This document shows, piece by piece, positions 47,661 through 57,625 of a stretch of DNA of 64,000 nucleotides. The notes beneath the pieces were generated by a model. It did not search any database, was not told the DNA's origin, and worked only from the letters and a program-made list of their open reading frames with translations. The translations under genes and the position numbers were made by a program. Origin of the DNA: Arthrobacter sp. SX1312 (GTDB lineage Bacteria > Actinomycetota > Actinomycetes > Actinomycetales > Micrococcaceae). How positions within the stretch are numbered: the stretch's first letter is position 1; the number at the start of each line of letters is the position of its first letter. The DNA is taken from contig NZ_PJIM01000002.1 in assembly GCF_002929295.1 (NCBI RefSeq), forward strand, positions 516,191-580,190. The letters are read 5' to 3'.

Positions 47661-48875
47661 ATGAAGCCCTCCGTCCGAGCAGCCATGTTCGCCACCTATG
47701 CGATCTTCGGGCTCAACGGTCTCGTATTCGCCAGCTGGGCCGCCCGGATCCCCGCCGCCTCGAGCACCCTGGGTCTGGGCGCCGGCCAGACGGGGACCCT
47801 GCTGCTCATCGGGGCCATCGGCTCGGTGCTGTCCCTGCCGCTGGCCGGCCTCGCCGCCGCCCGCTTCGGCACCGGCAACACCGTCCGCCTCGGGGGTACC
47901 GCGGCGGGCCTGGCGGCGGTCGCGGTCGCGCTCGGTCTCGTGACCGTCTCGGTGCCGGTGGTCGCGGTCGGGCTGTTCCTGTTCGGGAGCGGCATCGCCC
48001 TCTGGGACGTGGGACAGAACATCGAGGGGGCCGACGTGGAACGCCGGGTCGGGCGGACCATCATGCCGCGCTTCCACGCCGCGTTCAGCGGCGGAGCCTT
48101 CGTGGGCGCCCTTATCGGTGCGGGACTGTCGGCGCTCGACGTACCGCTGTCCACGCACCTCGTCGCTGTCGCCGTCCTCAGCCTCGCCGTGTCGCTGTGG
48201 ACGCCGCGGTACTTCCTGCCGGACACCGCGAGCGGCGAGGCCGCCTCCGATGCGCCGCGGCGATCCCGGGGGAGTGGCCTCGGCGCGTGGGGCGAGCCCC
48301 GGACCCTGCTGATCGGTCTCGTGGTACTGGGCGCCGCGCTGACCGAGGGCGCTGCGAACGACTGGGTGGCGAAAGCCACGGTGGACGGACTGGGGACCGC
48401 GGAGAGCACCGGCGCCGTCATGTTCGCCGTCTTCGTCGCCGCCATGACGGCGCTGCGCTTCGTCGGCGGTCCCCTGATCGACCGGTTCGGCCGCGTGCGG
48501 GTCCTCCAGGCCGGCCTGGGCTCCTCCCTCGTGGGACTCGTGCTGTTCGTCGTCGCCCCTTCCGTACCGCTGGCCGCCGTCGGCGCCATCCTCTGGGGTG
48601 CGGGAGCGGCCCTCGGTTTCCCGATGGGCATGTCCGCCGCAGCGGACGAGCCCGAGCACGCCGCGGCGCGGGTCTCGGTGGTGTCCACCATCGGGTACAC
48701 GGCGTTCCTCGCCGGCCCGCCGCTCCTCGGTTTCCTCGGCGACGTCGTCGGGATCCGCACGGCGCTGCTCGCCGTGGGGGTGGCCGTGCTGGCGTCCTTC
48801 CTCGTCGCGCCGGCCGCCCGTGAGCGGACCGCCGCCACCGAGGCATTGCGGACAAGTCCTGACCGAATTCCCTAG
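47661..48875 (+). CDS. MFS transporter, MosC/YbjJ-like
   Basis: A 404-residue carrier with twelve predicted helices. ATYAIFGLNGLVFASWAARI followed by GLGAGQTGTLLLIG is the usual opening of the MosC/YbjJ subgroup, and LIDRFGRVRVLQAG is the MFS loop motif between helices. NDWVAKATVDGLGTAESTGA fits the second half. The substrate is unknown. The ATG at 47661 is favoured over 47631 because it gives the usual N-terminus; the ribosome binding site is weak. Confidence 0.88.
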   Translation: MKPSVRAAMFATYAIFGLNGLVFASWAARIPAASSTLGLGAGQTGTLLLIGAIGSVLSLPLAGLAAARFGTGNTVRLGGTAAGLAAVAVALGLVTVSVPVVAVGLFLFGSGIALWDVGQNIEGADVERRVGRTIMPRFHAAFSGGAFVGALIGAGLSALDVPLSTHLVAVAVLSLAVSLWTPRYFLPDTASGEAASDAPRRSRGSGLGAWGEPRTLLIGLVVLGAALTEGAANDWVAKATVDGLGTAESTGAVMFAVFVAAMTALRFVGGPLIDRFGRVRVLQAGLGSSLVGLVLFVVAPSVPLAAVGAILWGAGAALGFPMGMSAAADEPEHAAARVSVVSTIGYTAFLAGPPLLGFLGDVVGIRTALLAVGVAVLASFLVAPAARERTAATEALRTSPDRIP

Positions 48876-48909
48876 GTCACGCTGAAGGATAAGTTCTACC
48901 CTTTTCCTC

Positions 48910-49899
48910 ATGGCGATTATCGAGGCAGAAGGTCTGAAGAAAACCTATTCATCGAAGAGCGGGCCCGTGCATGCGCTCGACGGCATGGATCTCTCCGTTC
49001 CTCAGGGAACAGTCAAGGCCCTGCTGGGGCCCAACGGTGCAGGGAAGACCACCGTGGTCAAGATCCTCACCACACTCATCCAACCGACGGCGGGCACGGC
49101 CCACATCGACGGCATCGACGTCCGCCGGAATCCGAAGGCAGCACGCCGCATCATCGGCGTCTCCGGCCAGTATGCAGCCGTGGACGAGAACCTGACCGGA
49201 CTCGAGAACCTCGAGATGGTGGGCCGGCTGTACCATCTCGGCGGCCGTGAAGCGCGCCGCCGGGCGCAGGAGCTGATCGACCAGTTCGAGCTGACGGAGG
49301 CCGGCAACCGCCCCGTCAAGGGCTTCTCCGGCGGCATGCGGCGCCGGATCGACCTCGCCGGAGCGCTGGTCATCAACCCCAAGATCCTCTTCCTCGACGA
49401 ACCGACCACGGGGCTCGATCCCCGCAGCCGGATCTCGCTGTGGGGCATCATCCAGAACCTCGTCAAGGACGGCACCACGCTGCTGCTGACCACGCAGTAC
49501 CTCGAGGAGGCGGACCAGCTCTCGGACGACATCGCGGTGATCGACGGCGGCAGGACCATCGCCGAGGGCACCTCGGACCAGCTGAAGGCGCAGATCGGCG
49601 GGCATCGCGTGGTCGTGTCGCTCGTCGAGGCAGCCGACGCCGGCGCCGCGGCGGGGATCCTCGCTCGCCACGGGGAGGGCGTGCCCGTGGTCGGTGCCGA
49701 CGGCCGCAGCATCGAGGTGGCCGTGACCGAGGGCCCGCGGGCCCTCCAGTACATCCTGTCCGAACTCGGGGAGGGTGGCATCCAGCTGCACGACGCCGGC
49801 ATGCGGCGTCCGAGCCTCGACGACGTGTTCCTGCAGCTGACGGGTCACCGCGCCGAGGACACCGACCAGCCAGCGCCCCAGAAGGAGGCGGCAGCATGA
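48910..49899 (+). CDS. ABC exporter ATP-binding protein, DrrA type
   Basis: A 329-residue ATPase. Walker A is LLGPNGAGKTTVVKIL (about residues 37-52), the signature is FSGGMRRRIDLAGALV, and Walker B is ILFLDEPTTGLD. TALIQPT-type spacing and the C-terminal 80 residues (SLVEAADAGAAAGILARHGE onward) match daunorubicin-resistance DrrA-like proteins. It overlaps the next gene by 4 bp and forms a half-transporter pair with it. Confidence 0.93.
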   Translation: MAIIEAEGLKKTYSSKSGPVHALDGMDLSVPQGTVKALLGPNGAGKTTVVKILTTLIQPTAGTAHIDGIDVRRNPKAARRIIGVSGQYAAVDENLTGLENLEMVGRLYHLGGREARRRAQELIDQFELTEAGNRPVKGFSGGMRRRIDLAGALVINPKILFLDEPTTGLDPRSRISLWGIIQNLVKDGTTLLLTTQYLEEADQLSDDIAVIDGGRTIAEGTSDQLKAQIGGHRVVVSLVEAADAGAAAGILARHGEGVPVVGADGRSIEVAVTEGPRALQYILSELGEGGIQLHDAGMRRPSLDDVFLQLTGHRAEDTDQPAPQKEAAA

Positions 49900-50774
49900 G
49901 CGTCCTTGCCCCCGAGGACCGGCAGCCCGAGAACCAGGGTCCATCCACGCCGCAGGGCACGCCCTCCGACCGGTCGTCCGAGCTGGCCATGTGGTTCTCC
50001 GACGGGTGGACCGTCACCAAGCGGAACCTCATCAAACTGAAGCGCTCGCCGGACATGCTGGTGTTCGCCGTCCTGCAGCCCATCATGTTCGTGCTGCTCT
50101 TCAGCCAGATCTACGGCGGCTCCATCCAGGTGGAGGGCAGCGACTACACGCAGTACCTGATGGCCGGCATCTTCGCCCAGACGGTGATCTTCGGGTCCAC
50201 GTTCTCCGGCTCGGCGATGGCGCAGGACCTCAAGGACGGCATCATCGACCGCTTCCGCACCCTGCCCATGAGCTCGTCGGCCGTCCTCGTCGGACGGACC
50301 AACAGCGACCTCGTGCTCAACACGCTCTCCGTGTTGATCATGATGGGCACGGGCTTCCTGGTCGGCTGGCGCGTCAACACCCCGCTGACCAGCGTGCTCG
50401 CCGGCATCGGTCTGCTGCTGCTCTTCTCCTACGCCTTCAGCTGGGTCATGGCTCTGCTGGGCATGTCGGTGAAGAGCCCGGAGGTCATCAACAACGCCTC
50501 CTTCATGATCCTGTTCCCGCTCACGTTCATCTCCATCGCCTTCGTCCAGTCCCAGAACCTCCCGGGGCCTCTGGAGACCTTCGCCAACTGGAATCCGGTC
50601 TCAGCGCTGGTGCAGGCGGTCCGTGAACTCTTCGGCAACACGGGGACCGTCCCGACGCCCGACGTGTGGCCCATGCAGAACGCCCTTTTGACCGTGCTGA
50701 TCGGGGCGGCTCTCATGCTCGTGGTCTTCGTGCCACTCAGCGTGCGGAAGTTCGCGTCCATCAGCAGCCGCTAA
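49896..50774 (+). CDS. ABC exporter permease, DrrB type
   Basis: A 292-residue membrane protein of the ABC-2 class with about six helices. The soluble N-terminus (about 35 residues) precedes RNLIKLKRSPDMLVFAVLQP. DLKDGIIDRFRTLPMSSSAV is the family's conserved cytoplasmic loop, and FANWNPVSALVQAVRELF is near the end. The ATG at 49896 has GAAGGAGG upstream. Together with the DrrA-like ATPase it should export a drug, lipid or peptide; the substrate is unknown. Confidence 0.93.
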   Translation: MSVLAPEDRQPENQGPSTPQGTPSDRSSELAMWFSDGWTVTKRNLIKLKRSPDMLVFAVLQPIMFVLLFSQIYGGSIQVEGSDYTQYLMAGIFAQTVIFGSTFSGSAMAQDLKDGIIDRFRTLPMSSSAVLVGRTNSDLVLNTLSVLIMMGTGFLVGWRVNTPLTSVLAGIGLLLLFSYAFSWVMALLGMSVKSPEVINNASFMILFPLTFISIAFVQSQNLPGPLETFANWNPVSALVQAVRELFGNTGTVPTPDVWPMQNALLTVLIGAALMLVVFVPLSVRKFASISSR

Positions 50775-50939
50775 CGAACGCTGCGTCCGTCCGTCGCCGG
50801 CGTCGTCCGAAAGAGGTACTGCCGCACTCTCCGCGATCATCCCTGGGGCCGGTGACCCGCACCGGGCCCACGCCTACTGTTGGTAGGGGAGCCGCGCCCG
50901 CGGCATCCCGGACGTGGAACCATCACGAAGGACACTCTA

Positions 50940-51887
50940 ATGATCGAGGCTCAGGCCCTCTCGAAGCGGTATGGCGCCAAGGTGGCGGTCGATGCTGTTT
51001 CCTTCACCGTGCAGCCCGGTAAGGTGACCGGTTTCCTCGGCCCGAACGGTGCCGGGAAGTCCACCACGATGCGCATGATCGTCGGGCTCGACAACCCCTC
51101 CGGCGGGCGCGTGACCGTCAATGGGCGGCCCTATGCCCAGCACAGGGCCCCGCTGCGGGAGGTGGGTGCGCTCCTGGACGCCAAGGCCGTCCATACCAAG
51201 CGTTCGGCCTACAACCATCTCCGGGCCATGGCGGCGACCCACGGCATCCCGAACAGCCGGGTCAGGGAGGTCATCGAGCTCACCGGACTCGGCCCGGTGG
51301 CGAAGAAGCGGGTCGGCGGGTTCTCCCTGGGCATGGGCCAGCGACTCGGGATCGCGGCCGCGCTGCTGGGGGACCCGCACACGGTCATCCTCGACGAGCC
51401 CGTGAACGGTCTGGACCCGGAGGGCGTGCAGTGGGTGCGTCACCTGGCGAAGGGGCTCGCGTCCGAGGGGCGCACGGTCTTCCTGTCCTCGCACCTGATG
51501 TCGGAGATGGCGTTGACGGCGGATCACCTGATCGTGATCGGCCGCGGCCGGATCATCGCCGACGCCCCCATCCAGTCCATCATCGACGGGCAGGGCAAGG
51601 CCCGGGTCAGGGTGCGGGCGGACCGCCCCCAGGACCTGCTCGGCGGCCTCGCCGGGGAGGGCGTCAGTTCCCAGGTGCTCGAGCCCGAACTGGTCGAGAT
51701 CACCGGGGTCGAGCCCCGCCGTATCGCGGAGGTCGCCCTCCGGGAGCGCGTCCTGGTGTACGAGCTCACGCCGTTGCAGGTGTCCCTCGAGGACGCCTAC
51801 ATGCAGCTCACCCAGACCGAAGTCGAGTACCACTCGCATGCCCTGCCCGCCGCCGGCGAGGCCCCCGCGCTCGTGGAAGGACGCTGA
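50940..51887 (+). CDS. ABC transporter ATP-binding protein, second pair
   Basis: A 315-residue ATPase with Walker A FLGPNGAGKSTTMRMIVGLD, signature FSLGMGQRLGIAAALL and Walker B TVILDEPVNGLDPEGVQWV. The signature has SLGMGQR in place of SGGMRQR, as in BcrA-like bacitracin or lantibiotic exporters. The start at 50940 follows AAGGA. It is 2 bp before the next permease gene and 165 bp after the DrrB-type gene. These two pairs and the two-component system may form one stress-response cluster. Confidence 0.92.
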   Translation: MIEAQALSKRYGAKVAVDAVSFTVQPGKVTGFLGPNGAGKSTTMRMIVGLDNPSGGRVTVNGRPYAQHRAPLREVGALLDAKAVHTKRSAYNHLRAMAATHGIPNSRVREVIELTGLGPVAKKRVGGFSLGMGQRLGIAAALLGDPHTVILDEPVNGLDPEGVQWVRHLAKGLASEGRTVFLSSHLMSEMALTADHLIVIGRGRIIADAPIQSIIDGQGKARVRVRADRPQDLLGGLAGEGVSSQVLEPELVEITGVEPRRIAEVALRERVLVYELTPLQVSLEDAYMQLTQTEVEYHSHALPAAGEAPALVEGR

Positions 51888-51889
51888 CC

Positions 51890-52777
51890 ATGGCCACCTC
51901 GACACCCCCCGCTCCCGCCCGGCAGTCGCACAAGCAGGCCGAACCCGGTCCCGGCGTGAACTTCGGCCGCGTCCTGAAGTCCGAGTGGATCAAGGTCACC
52001 ACCGTCCCCTCGACCGTCATCCTGATCGTCTCGACCGTCGTCGTGATGGTGGGGCTCGCTGCCCTCGCGGCCTGGGCCATCTCCATCACGCAGCAGGACC
52101 TCGGGTCCTCCGGTGCCCCCCAGGGCGGCCAGGGCGGGCCGCCCGCCGATTTCGACCCGGCCAGTCAGGCCTGGGAGATCCCGTCCTCCGGGCTCATCTT
52201 CGGGCAACTGCTGATCGCCTCCCTCGCCGTGGTCCTCATCGCCTCCGAGTGGGCCACCGGCATGATCCGGTCCACGATGGTCGCCGTCCCGAAGCGCGCC
52301 CCGGCCCTGCTGGCGAAGAACGCGATCATCGCGATCATCGCCTTCGTCGTCGGCGCCGTGTCCGCCTTCCTTTCCTATCTCGTGGCCCAGCCGATCCTCG
52401 CCGGGGAGGACCTGGACTTCGCCATCACGACCGAGGGCGTCCTGCCCAGCATCCTGAACTCCGGCAGCTACCTGGCGTTCATCGCCATCATCTCGATGGG
52501 CATCGGGACGCTGCTCCGCAACACAGCGGGCGGCGTGGTCACGGCGGTCGCCCTGTTCTTCGTGGTTCCCGTGATCATCGTGAACCTGCTGTCCGGGCTG
52601 GCCGACTGGATCCCCGATGCCGCCCGCTTCCTCCCCACGAACGCCGGTAACCAGCTGATCGCCATCTCGACCGAGAGTGACGCCCTGACCCAGTTCCAGG
52701 GTGGTCTCGTCATGGGGGCCTGGGCGCTCGTGCTCCTGGTGGCCTCCCTGCTGGTCACCAGGACGCGGGATGTCTAG
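51890..52777 (+). CDS. ABC-2 type permease, second pair
   Basis: A 295-residue membrane protein with about six helices. The N-terminal 25 residues are polar, then FGRVLKSEWIKVTTVPSTVI starts the first membrane segment. A Gly/Ser/Pro-rich external loop (about residues 80-100) follows. SEWATGMIRSTMVAVPKRAP is the family's conserved loop, as in BcrB-like and NatB-like permeases. Translation is probably coupled to the ATPase gene 2 bp upstream. Confidence 0.9.
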   Translation: MATSTPPAPARQSHKQAEPGPGVNFGRVLKSEWIKVTTVPSTVILIVSTVVVMVGLAALAAWAISITQQDLGSSGAPQGGQGGPPADFDPASQAWEIPSSGLIFGQLLIASLAVVLIASEWATGMIRSTMVAVPKRAPALLAKNAIIAIIAFVVGAVSAFLSYLVAQPILAGEDLDFAITTEGVLPSILNSGSYLAFIAIISMGIGTLLRNTAGGVVTAVALFFVVPVIIVNLLSGLADWIPDAARFLPTNAGNQLIAISTESDALTQFQGGLVMGAWALVLLVASLLVTRTRDV

Positions 52778-52811
52778 GACGCCTTCCAGCCGGCGCCCGT
52801 GACGCGAAGCC

Positions 52812-54134
52812 ATGACTGACCGACCCTTGGTGGGGGAGACCGCGGAACGAACGGCTGCGGTCTCCTTCACCGAGCTCAACGCCCGGCGGCTGGGGCCCTT
52901 CCGGCGGTTCTTCCGCAGCCATCCGCGGGCCATGGACGCCGTCGTCGTCCTGGTGTTCGTCCTGTTCGCCTTCCCGAACGCCGTTCTCGTCGTCCTCGAC
53001 GACGACAACTGGCTCGGCGTGGCCGGTGTGGTGCTGGCCGCCACCGCGCTGGCGTTCCGCCGTGACCGGCCACTGCTCGTCCTTGCGCTCGTCGCGGTCC
53101 TCGACGTCCCGGTCAGCATCCTGACCGAGGGCGCCGGGAGCAGCGGGGTCGCCACCATGTTCGCCCTCTACACCGTGGCCGTGGCGTACCCGCTGCGGCA
53201 GGCGCTCGTTGCCGCCGCGGTGGCGACGGTCCTGTCGGTGAGCGCCCTGTTCCTCATCCCGGTCAGCACCTTCGGCGACGCGCCGGGCGTGATCTGGCTC
53301 CTCAGCGGATTCATCGTGATGTTCCTCGCCGTCGCCGTCGGCGTGGGGGTCACGGTGCGTCGGGATCGCCAGCACGAGAGCGTCCTGCGCGAGTGGGCCG
53401 CCCGGAACGCCGAGCTGGCGTCCGCGGGGGAGCGCAACCGGATCGCACGGGAGATGCACGACGTCGTCGCGCATTCGCTGACCGTCATGGTGGCATTGTC
53501 CGACGGCGCCGCCGTCGTCATGAAGCGCGATCCCGAGCGAGCGGCGGCGGTGCTCGGCGAGTTGTCGGGCACGGGCCGCACGGCCATCGCCGACATGCGT
53601 CGCGTCCTCGGGGTCCTGCGGACCGAGGCCGTGAGCGGGTCCCTCGAACCGTTGCCGGCGTCGAGTTCGCTGGCGCAACTGCTGGACGGCTTCCGCGCCG
53701 CAGGCCTGCCGCTGAGGGTGACCACGACGGGGCCGATGCTGCCGGAGGATCCCGCGTTCCAGCTGACGGTGTACCGGATCCTGCAGGAGTCCCTGACCAA
53801 CGTCCTGCGGTACGCCAAGGGCGTCACGCTGGTCGACGTCGTGATCGCCCGGACCGGGGACGCGGTGGAGCTCCGCGTGGCGGACGACGGACGGGGTGCC
53901 ATGGGGCCCGTCGCCTCGCTCGGCTCCGGCCAGGGCATCGCCGGCATGCGGGAGCGTGCCGCCATCTATGCCGGCACCGTCGAGTGCGGCGGCCGTCCTT
54001 CGGGCGGCTGGCTCGTCGAGGTGTGGCTGACAGTTCCCGACGCCACCGGCGGACCGGGCAATCAACGGGGGAAAGAGAAAGATGACCACGCAGCACGACA
54101 CACCGACCACGCCCATCAGGGTTCTGCTCGCTGA
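52812..54134 (+). CDS. NarL-group sensor histidine kinase
   Basis: A 440-residue membrane kinase. About five hydrophobic segments lie between residues 40 and 185. The HisKA_3 box AGERNRIAREMHDVVAHSLT holds the phosphorylated His216. The catalytic domain has LQESLTNVLRYAKGVTLV (N box) and RVADDGRG with GSGQGIAGMRERAA. The C-terminus is an odd polar tail (about 25 residues) that comes from overlapping the start of the response regulator by 53 bp. It follows the second ABC pair by 34 bp and likely senses the substrates of these exporters or envelope stress. Confidence 0.92.
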   Translation: MTDRPLVGETAERTAAVSFTELNARRLGPFRRFFRSHPRAMDAVVVLVFVLFAFPNAVLVVLDDDNWLGVAGVVLAATALAFRRDRPLLVLALVAVLDVPVSILTEGAGSSGVATMFALYTVAVAYPLRQALVAAAVATVLSVSALFLIPVSTFGDAPGVIWLLSGFIVMFLAVAVGVGVTVRRDRQHESVLREWAARNAELASAGERNRIAREMHDVVAHSLTVMVALSDGAAVVMKRDPERAAAVLGELSGTGRTAIADMRRVLGVLRTEAVSGSLEPLPASSSLAQLLDGFRAAGLPLRVTTTGPMLPEDPAFQLTVYRILQESLTNVLRYAKGVTLVDVVIARTGDAVELRVADDGRGAMGPVASLGSGQGIAGMRERAAIYAGTVECGGRPSGGWLVEVWLTVPDATGGPGNQRGKEKDDHAARHTDHAHQGSAR

Positions 54135-54786
54135 CGACCAGCCGCTCCTGCGGATGGGCTTCCGGCTCATCCTCGAGGGCGAACCCGACCTGGAGATCGT
54201 CGGGGAGGCGTCCACCGGGGCCGAGGCCGTCCGGCTCACCGCCGACCTGTCGCCCGACGTCGTGCTGATGGACGTGCGGATGCCGCAGGGGGACGGCATC
54301 GAGGCGACGCGCCGGATCGCATCGTCGGGATCGTCCGCGCGGATCATCATCCTGACGACCTTCGACCTGGACGAGTACGCCTTCGCCGGGCTGCAGGCCG
54401 GCGCCTCGGCGTTCCTGCTCAAGGACGTGGCGCCCGAGGGGCTGGTGCAGGCGGTGCGCGTCGTCGCGAGCGGGGACGCCGTCGTCGCGCCCCGCGTCAC
54501 GCAGCGGCTCCTCGAGACCTACGTGCGGTCCCTCCCACCGGTGCAGAGGACGACGGCGGCACCGGACCGGCGCCTCGCCGAGCTGACGCCCCGCGAACGG
54601 GAAGTGCTGGAGGCGATCGCCGAGGGCCTGTCCAACGCCGAACTCGCAGCCCGGTTCTTCCTGTCGGAAGCGACCATCAAGACGCACGTGCGGCGGATCC
54701 TGACGAAGCTGGACCTCAGGGACCGCGTGCAGGCCGTGGTGTACGCGTACGAGAACGCCATCGTGGTGCCGGGTCCTGCGCACTGA
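54082..54786 (+). CDS. NarL/LuxR-type response regulator
   Basis: A 234-residue regulator. The receiver has LLADDQPLLRMGF, phosphoacceptor Asp64 in VVLMDVRMPQGDG, Thr in IIILTTFDLDEYAF and Lys in FLLKDVAPEGL. The C-terminal LuxR helix-turn-helix is LTPREREVLEAIAEGLSNAE and SEATIKTHVRRILTKLDLRD. It is the obvious partner of the kinase whose gene it overlaps. ATG at 54082 with GGGGAAAGAG upstream. Confidence 0.94.
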   Translation: MTTQHDTPTTPIRVLLADDQPLLRMGFRLILEGEPDLEIVGEASTGAEAVRLTADLSPDVVLMDVRMPQGDGIEATRRIASSGSSARIIILTTFDLDEYAFAGLQAGASAFLLKDVAPEGLVQAVRVVASGDAVVAPRVTQRLLETYVRSLPPVQRTTAAPDRRLAELTPREREVLEAIAEGLSNAELAARFFLSEATIKTHVRRILTKLDLRDRVQAVVYAYENAIVVPGPAH

Positions 54787-54861
54787 GGGAGAGCGTCCGA
54801 GCGGGTCCTGCTGCGCGCGGGTCCGGATCACGCCCTTCACGGCATCTGGTTGAATCGGGGG

Positions 54862-56145
54862 ATGAGCCCAGCACCCGCGCACATCCAGGACCTCGGAGCC
54901 TATGTCTCGGCGTCGCCGTCGAGCTTCCACGCAGTGGCGGAGGCCGGCCGGCGACTGGTGGCCGCAGGATTCCGGCAGCTGGCGGAACAGGACCCCTGGG
55001 AGGGAGGGGCCGGGAGCTTCTTCGTCATCCGCGACGGCGCCCTGATCGCGTGGACCGTGCCGTCGGCGGCGGGTCCGACGACCGGGTTCCACATCCTCGG
55101 CGCGCACACCGATTCGCCGTCGTTCAAGCTCAAGCCCAGGCCCACCACCGGGAAGTACGGCTGGCTGCAGGCCGGCGTGGAAGTGTACGGCGGTCCCCTC
55201 CTGAACTCCTGGCTGGACCGCGAACTCGCACTCGCCGGCCGGCTCACCCTCCACGACGGCACTGAACACCTCGTGTCCACCGGGCCGATGCTGCGTTTCC
55301 CCCAGCTCGCGATCCACCTCGACCGCGCCGTCAACGACGGCCTGGCCCTCGACAAGCAGCGCCACATGAACCCGGTCTGGGGCCTCGGAGAGCCCGCGGG
55401 TGCCGACCTCCTCGGACTCCTCGCCGCCGGCGCCGGCGTCGACCCGCGCGCAGTCGGCGGCTTCGACGTCGTCGTGGCCGACACGCAGGACCCGCGCGTC
55501 TTCGGCGCACACGGGGAGTTCTTCGCCTCCGGACGGCTCGACAACCTCTCCTCCGTCCATGCCGGGCTCACGGCGCTCATCGGGGCGTCGTCGGACGGGC
55601 CCGCGCACGGACCGATCGCCGTCCTCGCGGCGTTCGACCACGAGGAGGTGGGCAGCGGCTCCCGGTCCGGCGCCAGCGGGCCCTTCCTCGAGGACATGCT
55701 CCTGCGGATCTCGCTGGGGCTCGGCGCCGGGACGGAGGAGCGGCTGCGGGCCCTCGCGGTGTCCTTCTGCGTCTCCGCCGACGCCGGCCATGCCGTGCAC
55801 CCCAACTACGCGGAGCGGCACGACCCCGCCAACCTGCCGGTCCTCAACGGTGGTCCGCTGCTGAAGATCAACGCCAACCAGCGGTACACCACCGACGCCC
55901 CCGGCGCCGCGTACTGGGCGGCACTCTGCCGCGCCGCCGGCGTGCCGTACCAGGAGTTCGTGTCCAACAACGTGATGCCGTGCGGCTCCACGATCGGACC
56001 GCTCACCGCCACCCGGCTCGGCATCCGCACGGTCGACGTCGGGGTGCCGCTGCTGTCCATGCATTCGGCGCGTGAACTCTGCGGCGTCGACGATCCCGGG
56101 TACCTGGCACAGGTCAGCGGCGCGTTCTTCCGCGGCGGGCAGTAG
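54862..56145 (+). CDS. M18 family aminopeptidase
   Basis: A 427-residue zinc aminopeptidase of the DNPEP/aspartyl aminopeptidase family, which forms large cytosolic complexes. [20 protein letters not shown] has the first metal His and Asp, [20 protein letters not shown] has the catalytic Glu, and [14 protein letters not shown] with [16 protein letters not shown] supplies the remaining metal ligands. Start ATG at 54862 after a GGGGG run. It precedes the rpsF operon on the same strand with a 166-bp gap. Confidence 0.94.
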   Translation: MSPAPAHIQDLGAYVSASPSSFHAVAEAGRRLVAAGFRQLAEQDPWEGGAGSFFVIRDGALIAWTVPSAAGPTTGFHILGAHTDSPSFKLKPRPTTGKYGWLQAGVEVYGGPLLNSWLDRELALAGRLTLHDGTEHLVSTGPMLRFPQLAIHLDRAVNDGLALDKQRHMNPVWGLGEPAGADLLGLLAAGAGVDPRAVGGFDVVVADTQDPRVFGAHGEFFASGRLDNLSSVHAGLTALIGASSDGPAHGPIAVLAAFDHEEVGSGSRSGASGPFLEDMLLRISLGLGAGTEERLRALAVSFCVSADAGHAVHPNYAERHDPANLPVLNGGPLLKINANQRYTTDAPGAAYWAALCRAAGVPYQEFVSNNVMPCGSTIGPLTATRLGIRTVDVGVPLLSMHSARELCGVDDPGYLAQVSGAFFRGGQ

Positions 56146-56208
56146 GGGACTCCCCCCGAGTTCGTCCCGGCCGGTCCGTCCGGTAGCATTGAGACGTCTG
56201 TGCCACAG

Positions 56209-56235
56209 CCGTTCGTCGGTCAGTACCGAGAACGG
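56209..56235 (+). ncRNA. Leader hairpin before rpsF, possible S6:S18 control element
   Basis: CCGTTC and GAACGG (56209-56214 and 56230-56235) enclose a second short stem GGT/ACC. The element lies about 75 nt before the rpsF start, where many bacteria have an RNA motif bound by S6:S18. The match to the known motif is not exact, so this is a guess. Confidence 0.35.
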
Positions 56236-56311
56236 TGGCCGGACCAACGCAAAAGAACCTCCTGTTGCGGAAAGACCGCGACCGCTCAGCCCAGAGGAGG
56301 TGGGTTCACAC

Positions 56312-56617
56312 ATGCGTGCATATGAATTGATGGTAATCATCGACCCCGACGTCGAGGAACGCTCCATCGACCCAACACTCGAGAAGTTCCTGAATGTCGT
56401 CCGCAACGGCGGCGGCACCGTGGACAAAGTGGATATCTGGGGACGCCGGCGCCTTGCGTACGAGATCCAGAAGAAGACCGAAGGCATCTACGCCGTCGTC
56501 AACTTCACCGCGACCCCGGCCGTGGCTTCCGAGCTCGACCGCCAGCTGAGCCTCAACGAGACGATCATGCGCACCAAGATCATCCGCCCCGAGGAGCAGA
56601 AGGTTTCCGCCGAGTAA
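56312..56617 (+). CDS. rpsF: 30S ribosomal protein S6
   Basis: A 101-residue ribosomal protein. [17 protein letters not shown] and [20 protein letters not shown] are the family's signatures, and [19 protein letters not shown] completes the fold. AGGAGG lies 11 nt upstream of the ATG at 56312. First gene of rpsF-ssb-rpsR-rplI. Confidence 0.99.
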   Translation: MRAYELMVIIDPDVEERSIDPTLEKFLNVVRNGGGTVDKVDIWGRRRLAYEIQKKTEGIYAVVNFTATPAVASELDRQLSLNETIMRTKIIRPEEQKVSAE

Positions 56618-56677
56618 TCTCGGTAGATCCCTCATCCATTCATCCCGCTCCGGCAGGAAGTGACTCAAGGAGGCACC

Positions 56678-57253
56678 ATGGCAGGCGAAACAGTCATCAC
56701 GGTGATCGGCAACCTCACCAACGACCCCGAGCTGCGGTTCACGCCGTCGGGATCAGCGGTGGCCAACTTCACCATCGCGTCCACTCCTCGCACGTTCGAC
56801 CGCCAGACCAACGACTGGAAGGACGGCGAAACGCTGTTCCTCCGGGCATCGGTGTGGCGTGAGGCTGCGGAGAACGTCGCCGAGACCCTGACCAAGGGAA
56901 CCCGTGTGGTTGCCCAGGGCCGACTCAAGTCACGTTCGTACGACACCAAAGAGGGCGAGAAGCGCACCGTCATGGAGCTGGAGGTGGACGAGATCGGTCC
57001 ATCCCTGCGCTATGCGTCCGCGAAGGTCACCCGTACCCAGCGCTCCGGCGGCGGGAACAGCGGCGGCTTCGGGGGCAACTCCGGCGGCAATTCCGGGGGC
57101 AACTCCGGCGGTTCGAACTCAGGATCAGGTTGGGGCGGGGGCCAGCAGGCCCAGCAGCCCGCGGATGACCCCTGGGGTGCTCCTTCGGGCGCTCCCTCGG
57201 GTGGAAACTCGCAGGGCTGGGGTAACGGCCCCGACTCCGAGCCTCCCTTCTAG
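56678..57253 (+). CDS. ssb: Single-stranded DNA-binding protein
   Basis: A 191-residue SSB. The OB fold occupies about residues 1-112 ([20 protein letters not shown], then [18 protein letters not shown]). A Gly/Ser/Asn-rich linker with repeated GGNSGG units runs from about 120 to 175. The acidic tip ends SEPPF, the partner-docking tail. Start ATG at 56678 with AAGGAGG upstream. The long linker is normal for actinobacterial SSB. Confidence 0.98.
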   Translation: MAGETVITVIGNLTNDPELRFTPSGSAVANFTIASTPRTFDRQTNDWKDGETLFLRASVWREAAENVAETLTKGTRVVAQGRLKSRSYDTKEGEKRTVMELEVDEIGPSLRYASAKVTRTQRSGGGNSGGFGGNSGGNSGGNSGGSNSGSGWGGGQQAQQPADDPWGAPSGAPSGGNSQGWGNGPDSEPPF

Positions 57254-57370
57254 GCACCTCCAGGCAGCAGTTCCGTTCCCGGAACTGCTGCCGCGGTCAC
57301 CGACAGGTGACTGGCACGTCCCATCCCGCAGAATCGTTCTGCGGGCTCCACCATCCAAAGGAGCACCACG

Positions 57371-57610
57371 ATGGCTAAGGCTGAACTCCGTAAGCCCAAA
57401 CCAAAGTCCAACCCCTTGAAGGCCGCTGACGTTACCGTCATCGACTACAAGGACGTAGCCCTGCTGCGTAAGTTCATTTCCGATCGCGGAAAGATCCGTG
57501 CCCGTCGCGTCACCGGTGTGACCGTCCAGGAGCAGCGCAAGATCGCCCAGGCAATCAAGAACGCCCGCGAAGTCGCCCTCCTGCCGTACTCCGGCGCCGG
57601 CCGCGGCTAG
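57371..57610 (+). CDS. rpsR: 30S ribosomal protein S18
   Basis: A 79-residue ribosomal protein with [20 protein letters not shown] and [20 protein letters not shown], typical of S18. The N-terminus lacks zinc-binding cysteines, so this is the zinc-independent form. It follows ssb by 117 bp; the gap has a possible AT-poor dyad with GCAGTTCC and GGAACTGC (near 57267-57290) that may attenuate transcription. Confidence 0.98.
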   Translation: MAKAELRKPKPKSNPLKAADVTVIDYKDVALLRKFISDRGKIRARRVTGVTVQEQRKIAQAIKNAREVALLPYSGAGRG

Positions 57611-57625
57611 GGAAAGGGACACACT

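Noticed and set aside
53824-56487. 887-codon open frame opposite the two-component and aminopeptidase genes
   Set aside because: Shadow frame spanning several certain genes and the rpsF leader.
57050-57120. Repeated GGNSGG codons in ssb as a possible tandem repeat element
   Set aside because: This is the ordinary Gly-rich linker of actinobacterial SSB.
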